64,000 bases of DNA from Phlebopus portentosus (GCA_037892935.1 JAYXKI010000002.1:1736001-1800000), one strand, 5' to 3'. Positions 34,006 to 46,828 are shown, counted from the first letter of the stretch. Notes: generated by a model not told the origin, from the letters alone. Numbers and translations are program-made.

Positions 34006-36399
34006 TCAGTTCCTCGACGCTTGCGGAAAACCCTTTGGAAGTGGTCCTCGCACGATCGTTCAAATTCCGGTGGCCACTTTGCTTTGCTTTCTGCGATCGT
34101 TCGGGTCTGTTAAGGTGATATGTAGGTCACCTGACGTGTAATCCTTCGTTTTGCACTCCATAATAGCGAAAAATGGTCTCCCCAACAAAGCCTGGAAGGG
34201 AGTGTTCGGAACGACTTGCACTTGGAGCGAAACATCAATCCCGGCTATCGTGAACTTCGCGTTAGAGATCATGCCAATGGTAGATGACCTAGCTGCATCT
34301 GCTGTCTCGAGGATCATTCCTTTGTCAGGGGATAGGGGTATCTGAAGCTTCTCCCATACGTCTTTGCAGAGCAGACACACTACAGCTCCCTGGTCAAGCA
34401 CGCATTCGACTTCCAGGGTGTCTTCAATCAACATGCTAACGGTCCTGAGGGGCATGGATGCCTCTGTGGCGACGCCTTGTCCACTGAGCGCCAGTATTTC
34501 TTCCATCAAAAGTGTTTCGCCTGTTTCAACTTGTTCCGACACGAAACGCCCAACTTGTAATGTAAGTGAATCATCCACGACCTCACTATATTTGACTTCA
34601 GCCACATTGTATCTCTTCGCCGTCGTCAACTCCTTCATCTGTTTCCTAATGTCCAGGGTGATCGAGAGGAGTTCATGTTGGCTGATGGTGATAGGGGTAT
34701 CGAGGGTACGAGTCAGAACGTTGGAGACTGCGCTCGAGTCTTCTATTGGTACGACGTATTTATACTGGGGTTGTGATTTCCTGGTAATGTCATCCTGCTG
34801 CGGTGACTGGAGTGACCTTGTCGAGGGCCGCGCGCCACTCGGTGGCGTGGGCTGCGGTTTCGCCTGTGCCTTCTTATGAGGCTGAACTCTAGGGATCTCT
34901 ATGCCATCAGGCTTCGTTCTTCATCCACCAGCTGCCTTCTTCTTTGCCTCGTTAATCAAAATCTCCAAACGTTCAATGTCGTAATTTTCCTGCTCATCCT
35001 GATCTTCTTCGTCATAACTATATGCGTACGCTGGACCAGCTTGGTGGCTATATGCGGGTGTGACTGACTCGACCATCTCTACTGTGTGCGCTGCCAGAGC
35101 TTTAGCATGAAAGCTATCAATTTGTTCTTTGAGATTGTTCCCCGGTAGCAACCTAGTAATGAGACCGCCATTCGGCAACACAATCCTTCCATCCGGGCTC
35201 CTAATGCACTTTTCGGCTTGGATGTACTCGAGAACCTTCGTACACGATTGAATATAGTGTCCTGCTTCGCCGCAGAAGTTGCAAACTGGGTTTTGCGGGG
35301 TTTTGCTGCGTTCCGCCCCTGGTCGATGCAGAACATTCCCTTTGCTCAGGGCATCAAGCGTAACCTGGAAACTCTTCAACATATCCATTACCTTAGCCAA
35401 ATCCACTTCTTCCTTCTTCACGATACTTGTCGAAGCTTCTCCGGTAGCTGGGGGTGGAAAGTTACTGCCGAAACTCCCCACAATCTTTCCTCCCAGCACA
35501 AAATTTGAATGCTCGAGAACATCTTTAATCTTGTAAGGCGTAGATGAATCGTGGTCTGGCAGCTTAATCTCGATACGACGAATGAGCACCTCTCTAAGGT
35601 CTCCTGTAATTCCCATCAGGAACATCTCATCAGCTTGGGACTCTAAGATCTTTCCGTTCGTTATAAGATACTTAGAGCGCCTGACGAATTCTCGATGATA
35701 TTTGCCTAAGTCTTCTCGGTTCTTGATCCCTTTCTTCACCCATTCTACGACCAAGTGCTCCAGTTCTCCCTTGGAGTAGCGTTTCCCTGCCGTGAGACTC
35801 GGGTATAGAGCTATAATCTCTCTCTTCACCATCTCCACATCAGGGTTCGGGTCATTAATCTGGTTGGTAGTCTCTCAAAGTTCCACGACGTCGGTCTTCG
35901 CATAGTACAAGAACTTCCAGACGTGATCTCTATCATTCCACGCGGCCTGTCTCGCAATCTCTGCAATGTCTTCGAAGAACCTAGGGAGTTCCTTTGGTTC
36001 TGAGCCGTCAAATGTAGGGGCACGTTTGTCCCCACGCGAGGGCGGCTGGTACGCCATTGCGGTTTGTCGATTGGTTAGTTGTTGTAATACGTTAGCATTA
36101 GCAGACAGATGAGCTATTACCGCTGCGTTGCTGGCTAAGATCTGTTGAGTTCCGATAGGTAGTTGGTAATTGGTAGGCGGGCTAGCTGGTCTGCTTGGTG
36201 ATCCTGGGGTGGAAGCTGGCATGGATGAGAGGTTGGGAAGTTCTGAATCGGCAATGGTAGATGGGGAATGATCTAGGGAATTGGTGTTGGAAGGAATGGC
36301 ACTAATGGATTGTCACAAGGGTGTTTTGCTGTGTTCCGCATTTTCTGCAGTGGAACGTAGATTGCAATTGACAATCCTTGGCCTTCGAGTCAGCGGCAA
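34006..36399 (-). pseudogene. gag: Gag-protease remnant of A2
   Basis: Collinear with the gag of element A. The zinc knuckle (VCNFCGEAGHYIQSC) and the protease region with ECVLDQGAVVCLL remain readable, but the frame is broken at several places. The D-Q-G triad is the same as in A. Confidence 0.85.
34027..34033 (-). promoter_or_regulatory. Frameshift heptamer in A2
   Basis: GGGTTTT on the minus strand, same place and phase as in A, identical despite heavy decay around it. Confidence 0.6.
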
Positions 36400-36518
36400 A
36401 ACCTGATGTTCTACAGGGACTCAAGCGGATTGGCTACGTGTAACTCGTCTGCTAGACGAATTTGGCGGGGTATTCATAATGGTTGGACAGTGAAATCCCC
36501 CTCGCTGTGGGCTCCACT

Positions 36519-38148
36519 TGAAACTCCTGTGGACGTTCTGATGCCGGACAGGGAGTGTATAGTTTGAGGGGCTGCCCTAGAATACCTTCAAGCGGTCAGC
36601 AGAGAATTACACCCAGGCTAAGGGCACGAAGGAGTGGAGGGAAATAGGGATATACAATGAAAGGGCTTGGTGAGAACCGGGGATATGAGGGAAGTGCTCG
36701 AGGAAGAATTCTGAGGGTAGACTTCTCCCAAGATCGACGGTGGTGGTGCAAAGGCTAAATCAACTCTTCGGCTCAGCTGTGAGCTCTGGACTAAAACCGA
36801 CTAACCCAAGGCACAAGAACTAAACTAACTAAGCTATGCTAGTCGAACCATCAACCCAAATGTGACTAATTGACTGTGCTAACACACTGGTAAGCGACTG
36901 CAGTCAATCTCACTCATAGTCTAAAGTGTCAGAACATGGCGTAACAATTCGAAATGCAATACGATAGATGAAGGACAATTGCTGAGTGTGTCAAAATGTG
37001 ATGCGAGGGATGGAGGTGCAAAACGATGACGGAAGGGGACTGAGAGAATTGAAGGATATGTGTGGGACGATGGAACTGACCATTTTCGATTGAAACGATA
37101 TAGAATAACGCCAGGCAATGACTTGAGGAAGCGGAGAGAGGAATGTCAGGAGGAAAGGGGTGATATGGTGTCCTTTCCCGACGACACTGGAGAGGAGAAG
37201 GTGTTGCGAGACCAAATGCGAGTGGCACGCAGAGTAACTGGGTTACGAGCAAAACCAGGCGAAATGGTTCGGAACACGTAAGGAGGTTTCAATTCAGGTG
37301 AGAGAAGTAAGAGGAGCCTTTATACGATCACAGCGAACTATACGAACATACAAACGGCTCTGCTGCGAAGAGAGATCACTGATCGACTGTACAGAACACG
37401 AAATATCATATATTAGACTTTAGAGACAAGAGAGTCCACTACGAACAAGTAGACTAGAGGTTGAGGGACTTTGAGATGATGTAAGAACTGCCTAGCTAAG
37501 CTTCAACTCAGCTCCAACTAAGCTGTCCTTCTACTACGAGAGTCGTGCTATATTTATACTAAACGTCCAAGACTGAGCCTCCCAGCGGTCAGAGAACCTA
37601 CGTCATAAAGAAAAGGGAACGCATATCGCTATCTACAAAGGAGAGGAGTGCATATGAATGGTTTAAGGGACACATAGGTTAAAAGAAACAATACTAAGCA
37701 TGTCTGGAACGAGAGCATAATAGATTAAAGGAGACGCATATAGAAAGGTCAGAATATGTGCGAAACCTTCGGAACTGGGTCTCTTTGAGCGGAACGAAGC
37801 AGAACTCGGGGAAACGACTCGGAAGGGCTCTGGCTAGCCTGACAAAGTAAGTCTGTGATGTTTAACAAAGGAGAGGGACTGAGAACGAGGTTGCAGGGTC
37901 AAATCTCTTTGTCTAGAATGCGGATCCGAGGTCTAGAGACTTGTGATCGATGCGTGCAAACTCAATGCCGTGATTCTCCCGTCTTGATGGCCGATCAAAG
38001 AACGGTGCACGTGCCATCTGGACTATGGCATTCTTGCTAAGTCTACTCGTTTGAGCAAAACCAGTCGAAACCGAGCAAAACCAGTCGGAACACCACGGAA
38101 CTGGTCGTAACGACGCCATACGTTCCCAAGCTTCAGACTTACTCTTCA
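36519..38148 (-). repeat. 5' LTR of A2
   Basis: 1630 bp, from TGAAACTCC to CTCTTCA. It aligns with the A LTR along its length, with many CpG changed to TpG or CpA and a few short indels. Confidence 0.88.
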
Positions 38149-38724
38149 CCGAACTGCTTTGTACTTGAATACTATCTTTGTAGTCAATATTGTCGAGAAG
38201 CCTACAGGTCTGATCAACCTACTAGTATCCACAATAGTTGACTTATTATATAAAAAAATATATAAATTGCTGAGTTTCACTAATTTTTATTTGTTCTGTG
38301 TTGTTTTTGAGTGCTCACTGTATCTATGGATCCACCAAAGAATATTATAATGTTGTGCAACAAGGAAGAATGTGTTCAGAAAGTCAATAGAGATATACCA
38401 ATTGTAAAATGTCAATACCAGGGTAGACAGCTATCTGTGGGGGTCGTTGAAGAATAACTCTCCCTATATTTGATTCGTACTGAACAAACAAAGAGAAAAG
38501 AGTCAGAAGAAGATACTCTGACTGGTGGAGACACTCACTAAGATACTACAGTAGTAGTTCTGCCTGCAAGGGGGCATATCAGAGATGTAGCTCAAATTTT
38601 CTATGAGAGAGTTGAAAGACCTCGTAAAGAACTGCATGTTAATTCCACAAATGTTACCAAAGAAGTACAAGGTACTCACTGGATTAATGTTGATAATAAT
38701 CTATCTATATCCAACTGAAAACTA

Positions 38725-40178
38725 GTGATATACTACCTTTCAACCGGTTCAGCTACTGTAATTACATCAGAACTAGTAGAATCAGAAAGAAATTTGGGAA
38801 CACATATCAGAACTGGGAAACAGACCCCCATGAGTCAGTATAGCACAGTACCAAGTAATATACTAAGCTATACCACAGCTGATAATGAAGGTTTTATCCT
38901 AGTAAGCAGGAATAGATGAAATTTTAAAGGTAAATACACCAGTAAGGAATTATCAATGCAAGAACTCAAATCAGCTGCACAGAAAGTGCAACACATATTC
39001 ACTGACATGAGGCTCAAATTTGGACTAGACAAATTCAATAAATCCATAGTTGTACCACGAGGCAAATCAAATATTCCTCTTAAGGAGGCAGTAAAGAAAC
39101 TCAATGAAGAGTTGAATAATCCACCTCAGAAAGGGAGCTGCAAGTCTGATGAAGTTGAGAAAGAGAACAAAGATGATCAGTTCTCAGTTTTCTCAACTTA
39201 GACTGACTCAAAAAGTAAGGCCGAGCATAAAGTGGACAGGAGAGCCCAGAAAGAAGAGAGGTGGTTTCAATGTTGTGCAGAGGAGATATGAGAGTGGGCT
39301 TCTGCTAGCACAGTAGAGTTGCCCATCTCTAGTGGATCTCTTTGAGTATCAGGATATGACCAGAAATCTATGAGTCAGGACACAAAGATACTAGCAAAAT
39401 TCAAGAGTAAATTATCAGACCCTGATAATTGCAGAAACATGAGACTGACCTTCACATCTATCTCTGATATAGATTAGCAGATGGAGTATCTTCAGGCAGT
39501 CAAGTTCAGATGTATGCAAAAACAAGAAGAGGAAAGAATGCATGCCAAAGAGGCATGCATGCAGACCTTTCGCTCAGGATACACTAAACTGTCTACCTGG
39601 AATGTCTCATCTCTGGACCAGCTGATTGAAAAGGAAAAGAAAGAAAAACAGAGAACTTATCATCAGTACAAGTCCAAATCCAGATCACCTAGTAAGGAGC
39701 ATAATAGAGAATTTGACCAAAAGAAGGAGAAGAACATCAAGTGAGATCTAAATGAACATGAGGACAGACATGAGTAGAGCATATGTCAATTCTACAGAGA
39801 ACCCCCAGGAAGTCCGGATCACAGTTTTAATGAGAGCTTGGATGACAAGAGACAAGGCAAGGCACCCAAAGACTCAGACATAAGTAATGAAAGCAAACTA
39901 TCAGATGAATTATCTGATAGTGAGCCTGATGGACCTAGACAGTCGGTGCAAAAAATTGCTGTTCTTGTTGAAAGATACAAGTCCTAAGTACAAGAGACCA
40001 AGAAAGCCAAGAATAGGAAAAAGCAAGACAAACGACATAAGAGAGATAAGAAAGAATAACATATAGGTCATTTTGCATCAATCAAGCCTTCTGAGAATTT
40101 AGGTCATCAAAGTTTTCTCAAACAAGCAATTTGTTGATCATCTCGTAAATCTACCAGCCCACCTTCAAGTAATCCAAG
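38725..40178 (+). pseudogene. Gag N-terminal region of element D
   Basis: Frames such as 38725-38919, 38956-39201 and 39481-39744 belong to one decayed, charged, low-complexity coding region (MQELKSAAQKVQHIF, PRGKSNIPLKEAVKK, then a Lys/Glu/Arg-rich stretch). I infer it is the front of the gag gene; no conserved domain was recognised. Confidence 0.4.
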
Positions 40179-40180
40179 TA

Positions 40181-41505
40181 CAGCTGGGTGACAAAAGTAA
40201 TGGCCACTGTCACAAAAAACATATACCGCGTCGCCTATACCCTCACTTTGCTTGCCTCCTCCATCTCACAGACAACCCACAACCCTCCCCAAATGTCTGA
40301 TGCGTGTTCAAGGAGGTCCCAGCTTGCATTGCCAGTCAAGAACCACATTGTTGGTACTATGATTGGTGACCAAAATGCTATGCAAGTGTCAAGAACATTT
40401 GGAGTGCCCCAGAGAACTGTGCATCATATCTTTGCTCACTTCGAGATGACTGGTACAACAAAAAACAAGCCCCGATCTAGACGTCCACGCCTACTTGACA
40501 ATCATGCATGCTGCCTCCTGAGACGTACCACCTAAAAGAACCACTTTGCACCATACAAAGTCCTTACAAAATAGCTGCATACCAAAATCAGTCCTCATAC
40601 TGTCAAACGTGAGCTGGAGGCCATAGATCTTAAGCGTAGGAAGGCCAGATGTGCTCCATACATTACTAAGGCCAACTGGGTGCAGAGGCTAGCATGTGTA
40701 AAACAGCTGGCAAAGATAACGATGAAGGAATTGAAGTCAGTGATTTTCTCAGATGAGTGCTATATATACCTTGGCTCACACCCAGGTGCTGTTTACTGTA
40801 CCTAAAGTCCCAATGAAGTCTGGCATGAAGATTGCATTATTCTGACCTTCACCAAGTCTCCTGTGCATGTTATGGTGTGGGGGTGCATTATGTACAACAG
40901 GAAGGGCCCTCTCATTGTACTTGACTATCCAGGTGGGAAGGGTGGTGGAATGACTGCGAAGCGTTACATTGAGCAGGTTTAAGATGGGTGTTTGTTGAAT
41001 TTTTACAAGCAGGCTCAACGATGCAATCAGTCTGTTACATTTCAGCAGGACAATGCACGCTGTCATACTGCAAAGTCAACCCAACAGTGATTTGAACAAC
41101 ACAGCATTTCAAGGTTTCCACATCCACCCTCTTCACCTGACATCAGCACAATTGAACTATGCTGGCTGGACCTGAAATGAAATATATAGGCTCATCAACA
41201 TCCTCCAACATCACTTGGGGAGCTCGAGGTGGCTGTATTGGAGGCATGGGAGCAGATACCAATAAAGAAGATAAATAATTATATTTTGTCTATACCTCAC
41301 CATGCACAGACAGTAATTGATTCAAAAGGAGGATCTACTAGATACTAATGCTTTGATAGCTAACAGTAAATACAGATTAATGTATATACAAAAAATCTAG
41401 TCATAATTTTTTATTTTGCATCATCGAGAGGCAAATGAAGTTGGATGCTCGTGTCACACGAGCATGTGAAATGTGACAGTGGCTGTTACTTTTATCACCT
41501 AGCTG
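40181..41505 (+). mobile_element. Tc1/mariner transposon
   Basis: 1325 bp with 33-bp terminal inverted repeats at 40181-40213 and 41473-41505 that differ at only a few positions; both start CAGCT and end with CCACTGTCAC. Flanked by TA on both sides (40179-40180 and 41506-41507), the target of this superfamily. It carries one transposase pseudogene. Confidence 0.93.
40293..41290 (+). pseudogene. Tc1/mariner transposase
   Basis: Starts MSDACSRRSQLALPVK. The N-terminal helix-turn-helix reads VSRTFGVPQRTVHHIF. The DDE part has FSDECYIY, VMVWGCIMYN, FQQDNARCHTA and SPDISTIELCW, the usual Tc1 order. Stops at several sites (for example after GAVYCT and after YIEQV) and a missing frame between the two halves show that it is inactive. 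Confidence 0.88.
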
Positions 41506-41644
41506 TAGTTCATCTAGCTCTTCATCAGATGATTTTGATTATTTGAGTGATGATATGTTAATAGAACCATTAAGTATTTATTCGAGTGATTCTAAACGTA
41601 CTAAATCCAAAAAGAAATGAGCTAAATGTAAGTGGAAGAAGAAT

Positions 41645-42834
41645 ATGTTACTTCTCAAAATTCAATCACAGGGAGTAAAAGTGATTCCACCTATCCCATA
41701 TGATAGAGAAGCCAACTTGACCAAATTTAATAAGTTTGTAGTTGAAACAAACTTGTATATGCATCAAACAGGGTTAGAAAGACTTCCAAGAGAACAAGTA
41801 GGTGTCTTACCTAGTTTCTTGAAAGGTAAAGCAATGGAGTTTTATCACCAGAAAGTAGGTATTAAAGACCAAAAATGGACTTTGTTGAAGTTCTACACTA
41901 AGTTAATGAATTACTGCTTTCCAACAAATTAGTCAGAGGACTTACAAAGACAACTCCAGCGTATGAGACAAGGACACAAAGATATATAAAAGTATTTGTA
42001 TGAAATGAAAGTTATGGCCGAAAACCTGAGAGATATTTCAACTAGAGAATTGATTCGCAGAGTATGGGAAGGCTTACATCTAGAATATCAAAGACAATTG
42101 CATCTAGATAACTTGAGTCCCAATACTGTGTCTTACAAAGATCTGCATAATTGACTTGACAGTATCGAATGAGCTAATAAAGCAATTGGTGTAAAATAGC
42201 ATGAAGAAATTTATACCAAAAGTTATAGTCAGCAAAATCCATGTTCTGAATGTACAGAAGAACATAGGAACTCACCAAATGCCAAAGCAAACAACCTTGG
42301 AAGAATAGACGTCAATTTGAGGAAACTGAACAATTACGCATAAAATTGTCTTATTGGAATGTCAGTGTGAATAGCACAAAAATTTGCCTTAATAATGCAA
42401 AGAATAGGAACAAAGATGAGAAAAACAAAAAGAAAGACTCACCTAAGAGAGACAAACATTCAAAGACTGAGAATCTATATGTAAAGAAATGGAGTAAGGA
42501 GAAATTGGATGAAATGTAAGCTAAAAATCAATGTTTTATATATGAGCAAGTTGGACATATAGCGAAAGATTGTCCAACTAAGAGTACTGTCAAAATGGAA
42601 ACAACACCACCTAGCACCTTCAATGCGGTAACTGTCAATTATGCAGTGTTGGACAAGCTTTATTTGATAAATCGAGATGAACAGTACCTAGACCTGAAAG
42701 TAGTTACACAAGGAGCTTCATCATCAGCTGGACAATATACAATCAATACTTCAATGATATATGTTGATGAGACTGAATACAACAAACATGATGATGAGTT
42801 GGAGAGTGATCCGATGAGTTATGAACTCATATGA
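41645..42834 (+). pseudogene. Gag core and zinc-knuckle remnant of element D
   Basis: IPPIPYDREANLTKFNKFV, then FLKGKAMEFYHQKVG and MNYCFPTN match the capsid-like region of basidiomycete gypsy gag proteins. Further on, CFIYEQVGHIAKDC is a CCHC knuckle whose second Cys has become Tyr (TGT to TAT). Several in-frame stops follow 41932. Confidence 0.72.
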
Positions 42835-43515
42835 GACACGTTCTGCTTATCTCGAATAGATCTGCTGCATAATAATCATTTCAGAACCCATCAGTCAAAT
42901 GCACCAGAGCATGAACTAAATGTCAGACCATTGAAACATCATACAGAGAGATTCACCAAGCCAAGGATAATATATTGTAATGGAAAGAAGCTATGGGAAT
43001 ATAAGGATGTGTTCAGTTATGGTGTGATTGAATGCTTGAAAAATAAGATACTTTACCCATTTGACCAAAAATGCATCAAGAAATAGAAATGCCAGTATGG
43101 CATTCCAAAGCAATTCCAAGTTACTAAAGTAAATGACAAATATTTCTATGTCAAAGATTGGTGGGATAAAGATGAATTCATATTATCAGTCGAACTGGCA
43201 TACATGCCTGGATTTGACATAAGAACATGGTATGCTTTAGAAAGATAAGCAAGGTACTTATCAGATGTTGTGAATGCAAATGGGGTAAGGGAAGAAATTG
43301 AAGATATCTTCAACCCTAGTATGTTTGATCACCTAGACGAACCTGGAATTGAGCAATACTTCAAACTACAACTATTTAATCTATATGTACCTTAGAATGA
43401 CCAACAAGTTATAAACTTGTTATGGGGTTACTCAAAAGAAGAACATGAGTACTTAGTACAGTGCACAATAGCTTACCTAGTATATGGTATCTTGGAATAA
43501 GCAAATAAAAATACT

Positions 43516-44291
43516 GTGACAAAGATTACAGACAAGTCTATTGTCAGTAGTCACTCCATAAATGCTGTACAGAGTAAGAAGAACTTACAATCTGTACCCC
43601 TGCTTGAACGAACATCTGCATATACAAAAGACTTCAAGAGAAGTATCCCGAGTCCCATAGTCATGATTGTCCACCTTGAAGGACAACCTGCAAGAGCTCT
43701 GATCAACTCAGGATCACTTGCAGACTTTGTATCATCAAAATTTGCTGATCAAATTAGTTTGAGACAAATTCTACTAGCAAAATCATTAGCAGTGCAATTA
43801 GCAGCCCAAGGATTGAGAACAAAAGTAAATTACTGTACCTTGGCAGAACTCAAGTTCAGAAGTGTGAAATGTAAGAGACATTTCGACATAATAAATTTAG
43901 ATAATTATGATATCATTCTAGGGACGCTATTTTTGTACCAACACAAAGTTTCGATTGGTTTCAATCAACCAAGAATTTGGATCAAAAGCTCAGATCCATT
44001 ACCATTAGAAGGTGAGCAGATCACTAACCTTTCTTCGATGGTAATTGATACTTACGAATGTGAACTCAAGAAATGCAGGCTAGAAATTAAGGAATATGCA
44101 CAAGATCTATTCAAAGATGCTTTGCAAACTTCCTTACCACCACTTTGAGCAATAAATCATTCTATTCCATTGATAGATGAGAATAAGAAATATAAATTTT
44201 GTTGTTTGACATGTCCAGATCCCTTGAGAGAGCAATGCAAAGAAAAATGTAAGGACTACATTTAAAGTGAAAGATGGAAAGTAGTTACTGG
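43516..44291 (+). pseudogene. Aspartic protease remnant of element D
   Basis: Retropepsin-like block with ALINSGSLADFVSS, where the catalytic Asp is now Asn (one G to A change), and YDIILGTLFLYQHKV. The frame ends at 44148, and the following sequence (INHSIPLIDENKKYKF) is the lead-in to reverse transcriptase, cut off at 44291. Confidence 0.78.
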
Positions 44292-45085
44292 TGAAACTCC
44301 TTTGGACTGTCTGATAGCTGAGAAGTGTCTCAGTTCTTGGGGGCTGTTTGTTAAGATCAAAATGAGTGGAAAAGAGGAGGGTGAGCTTGGGAGAATACTA
44401 GAGTGAGACTGATGTGTCGACCTGGGTTCTAGAGTAGTTCTAGAAGGGATGGAGGAGAAATAGGATTGAAGGCTGCTAGATGTATGTGAGGGGGGGATTG
44501 GGTCAAGGAGATAGACAAAGAAGCAAGGCAGGAGAAGTCAAAGCAAGAGGGATCAGCAGTGGTGATGCAAAGGTAAACAATGTCCTCACAGGTAATCCCT
44601 CGATGGATTTGAACCCTAGAGGTGGGAAACGATGAGGCGAAGCTTAGAGAAAGACTTCTCCTAAGTGCTGATGATACAAAAGTGGTTCTTACAAGGATCC
44701 AAATGTGATATAATGAGTTATGATGAGTTACGATGAGTTTTAACAGACTTCGAAATGAAATGGAGTGATACAATGTGGAATGAAGCAATATGCAAAGAAC
44801 TTAGGTGAGACTTTGCATGGGGGTATAAGGAAGAGTGATGAGGATCTCGAGCTTTAACACAGGTTGAACTGATCACACTGGGCTCAGGTACGACTGCAGA
44901 GCAGAAGACTCAAGGCATATGAAACAGAACTATCATGTATTTATGAGAGTTAGAGAGTCGAAGAGAGTACAGGAAGAGTCAAATTGATCTTGACTGTAGC
45001 TAGAGTGGGATTCTTGTCTGAACTGAACTCCAAACTGAGCTGTTCTGGGCTAAACTAACTGGGCTCCTACTATGAGTAGCATGTC

Positions 45086-45093
45086 TATTTATA
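45086..45093 (-). promoter_or_regulatory. TATA box of the B LTR
   Basis: TATAAATA on the minus strand. The inverted copy has the same motif at 48109-48116 on the plus strand. Confidence 0.45.
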
Positions 45094-45235
45094 ACATTAT
45101 CTGAACCTGAGCCTTTGGAGTGTCAGGGAGTATACTGAAAGGAAATCGGAAGTGATAACTATAAGGGAACACATGGAAAACAAAAGGCGAAGTGAGCATA
45201 TCTGGAAAGTGGCAAGCATAATGACTATAGAGTGT

Positions 45236-46828
45236 TAGGACCGGCGTTTTCAGACAAGGTGGTCAGTCCGAGCGTACCGGAACAAGTCCCTGCTTCCTCC
45301 TTCTGATAATGTATAATTGGAGAGTAGAGTAGCGAAGGTTAGATGTACTACTAAGAAGCGAGCTATAGGCTCAAGCTTGACTCAGCAGTAGAGCAGAGGT
45401 TCAATCAAAGGGGTACAGTTATGATTGAGAGTACAAAATAATTTTGCTGAGGGACAACACCCCGCTCAGCTGGCGCTTTAAATAAAGTTTCTACTGAATA
45501 CTACCGACTACCAATTACTACCGACCGTGCCTCGCCATTGGTTAGGACAACATGTTTCAGCTGGTTTCACCACCACTATCCTGAGTCGGTGGTACCACTG
45601 ACAACTCTGGTAGTGCTACCGAAACTCCTGGTAGCACCACCGACTACTCCCTTCCCTATTAGGCAGGCCATTATCTTTATCCGTTCCTAAGAAGCTTCCC
45701 CATGCTTCTATCGATCTCCGTTCCTATCACATATTAATCCTTAACGCTAATCCTCCCACGAGAGACTTCTTCCATGTGCCGCGATCTCGCTTCACCGGCG
45801 CTCCATTACTCTGGCCGAGCTTCTGCCGTTTAGTCTTCCATCATGGGGCTGACCGTTATCTCAGGATTCGGGATCGGCAACCCCTGCTGATCTTCGGAGA
45901 TTAACCTTGGCAGCTGTGTAAATTTAGCAGATACTCTTCTGTGCCTTGCCGCTATATCGATGTTGGAGAATTGTAGTCCGGTACCCGACATTAACCTGTA
46001 TCTTCTTCCCAGGTGATTCGTCCTGCGCCATTTGTCAACTGTAATAACCCCTCCTTCCGATCGTTCCCATGCTTCCAGCATTCGATCCATTGCTTCGTCG
46101 ATAAGACTTTCGACGTCCAATGGTGCCCTGTAATAGATTGGCCAATCGACTTCCACTGCAGTGTTTCGACACAAGATCTGGTGACAATGCTGATTGATCC
46201 AAGCTCTCACGCCGACCTTCAATACATAGATATCTCTGTCGCCAAGCCATACGGATACCTCGTGATCATATGCGCTCATTCCGCGGTTCGGCAATAGTTG
46301 GTCAAACGTTCATTCCAAGGGTCCGGGCTTATGTTGAATCTTGACATCAGCTCCTTCCCTGGTTACTAAGCATTCCACGAAATTCTTGAGGAGCCACTCC
46401 GAAAGAACCCAACTCCTTTGGTATGCCAAATAACAATTCATACAGACCAGGCTTTCGTGAACAAAGCGTCTGGTTGCACTATGTCGATATCGTCTCTTCT
46501 GCAGGAGTTCCACGTATCTTGCGATGTTCCTTTCCTCCATCTGCACGTCACTTCGCTCGGGTGGAGGAGTATGTCCAATATGCATTCTGGATAGTCCTTC
46601 TTGCAAATCGTATGGGTCCTCCCTCTCATCGCGTTCGTCTTCGTAATATCATCAATCGGGTTCCTCTTGAGCAGCTACCTCCACAGGTCCTTGCTGCATT
46701 AGTGGGCGAGAATCGCCTCCACTGTTCTGTCCTTGAAGCCTTTCGAAATGCTCTTGATTAGGCTGCATAATTCGGTGTGTAAAGTGTCTGATGCCACGCC
46801 GCATTGTATATCCACAATTTTCGTAACA
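45236..46828 (-). mobile_element. 1.6-kb insert with TGTTA...TAACA ends and one gene
   Basis: Splits the B LTR. The flanks are TAGAG on both sides, a 5-bp duplication, and the intact LTR copy shows the uninterrupted site. The ends match as inverted repeats for only five bases. One long minus-strand frame fills much of it. CpG is frequent, unlike the surrounding LTR, so it arrived late. It could be a solo LTR with an internal gene or a small unclassified element. Confidence 0.75.
45830..46768 (-). pseudogene. Unknown protein carried by the 1.6-kb insert
   Basis: From ATG at 46768 one frame of 313 codons runs to the stop at 45830, broken only by TGA at 46652-46654 and 46310-46312; CGA at both would keep it open. 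The protein has a Gln-rich start, an acidic/Arg-rich stretch, a CMNC motif, and a C-terminal half with IDEAMDRMLEAWERSEGG. It begins about 60 bases from the element end. I do not recognise the family. It may be distantly related to the gene at 58609-59382. Confidence 0.6.

Larger units (their letters stand above)
28361..34026 (-). pseudogene. pol: Pol remnant of A2
   Basis: Matches the pol of element A along its whole length but is broken into pieces such as 34063-33530, 33328-32741, 32629-32423, 32326-32027, 31663-30950 and 28725-28514. RT (with FADD), RNase H and integrase motifs can still be read, yet with in-frame stops. The integrase C-terminal region is split by the insert 28726-30947. 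Confidence 0.85.
27732..38148 (-). mobile_element. Element A2: decayed, left-truncated relative of A
   Basis: Collinear with element A from about 7018 to 15228. Its left LTR and most of the accessory gene are gone; the break is at about 27732. The 5' LTR is 36519-38148. Differences from A are mostly C to T or G to A at CpG. Gag and pol are broken by many stops and shifts, and a foreign 2.2-kb insert sits in the integrase tail. The base after the LTR is followed by CCGA, fitting the CpG-centred target pattern. Confidence 0.88.
38149..44291 (+). mobile_element. Element D: decayed plus-strand gypsy element, truncated
   Basis: A plus-strand gag and protease can be followed through many stops, most of them TAG, TAA or TGA where CAG, CAA or CGA would fit. 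It is cut at 44291 by the LTR of element B, just after sequence that normally leads into reverse transcriptase. A Tc1/mariner element (40181-41505) splits its gag region. No LTR was recognised on the left side. Confidence 0.7.

Noticed and set aside
45236..45552. Possible short LTR (TGTTAGG...GACAACA) at the edge of the 1.6-kb insert
   Set aside because: The other end of the insert does not repeat it, so it is not an LTR pair.
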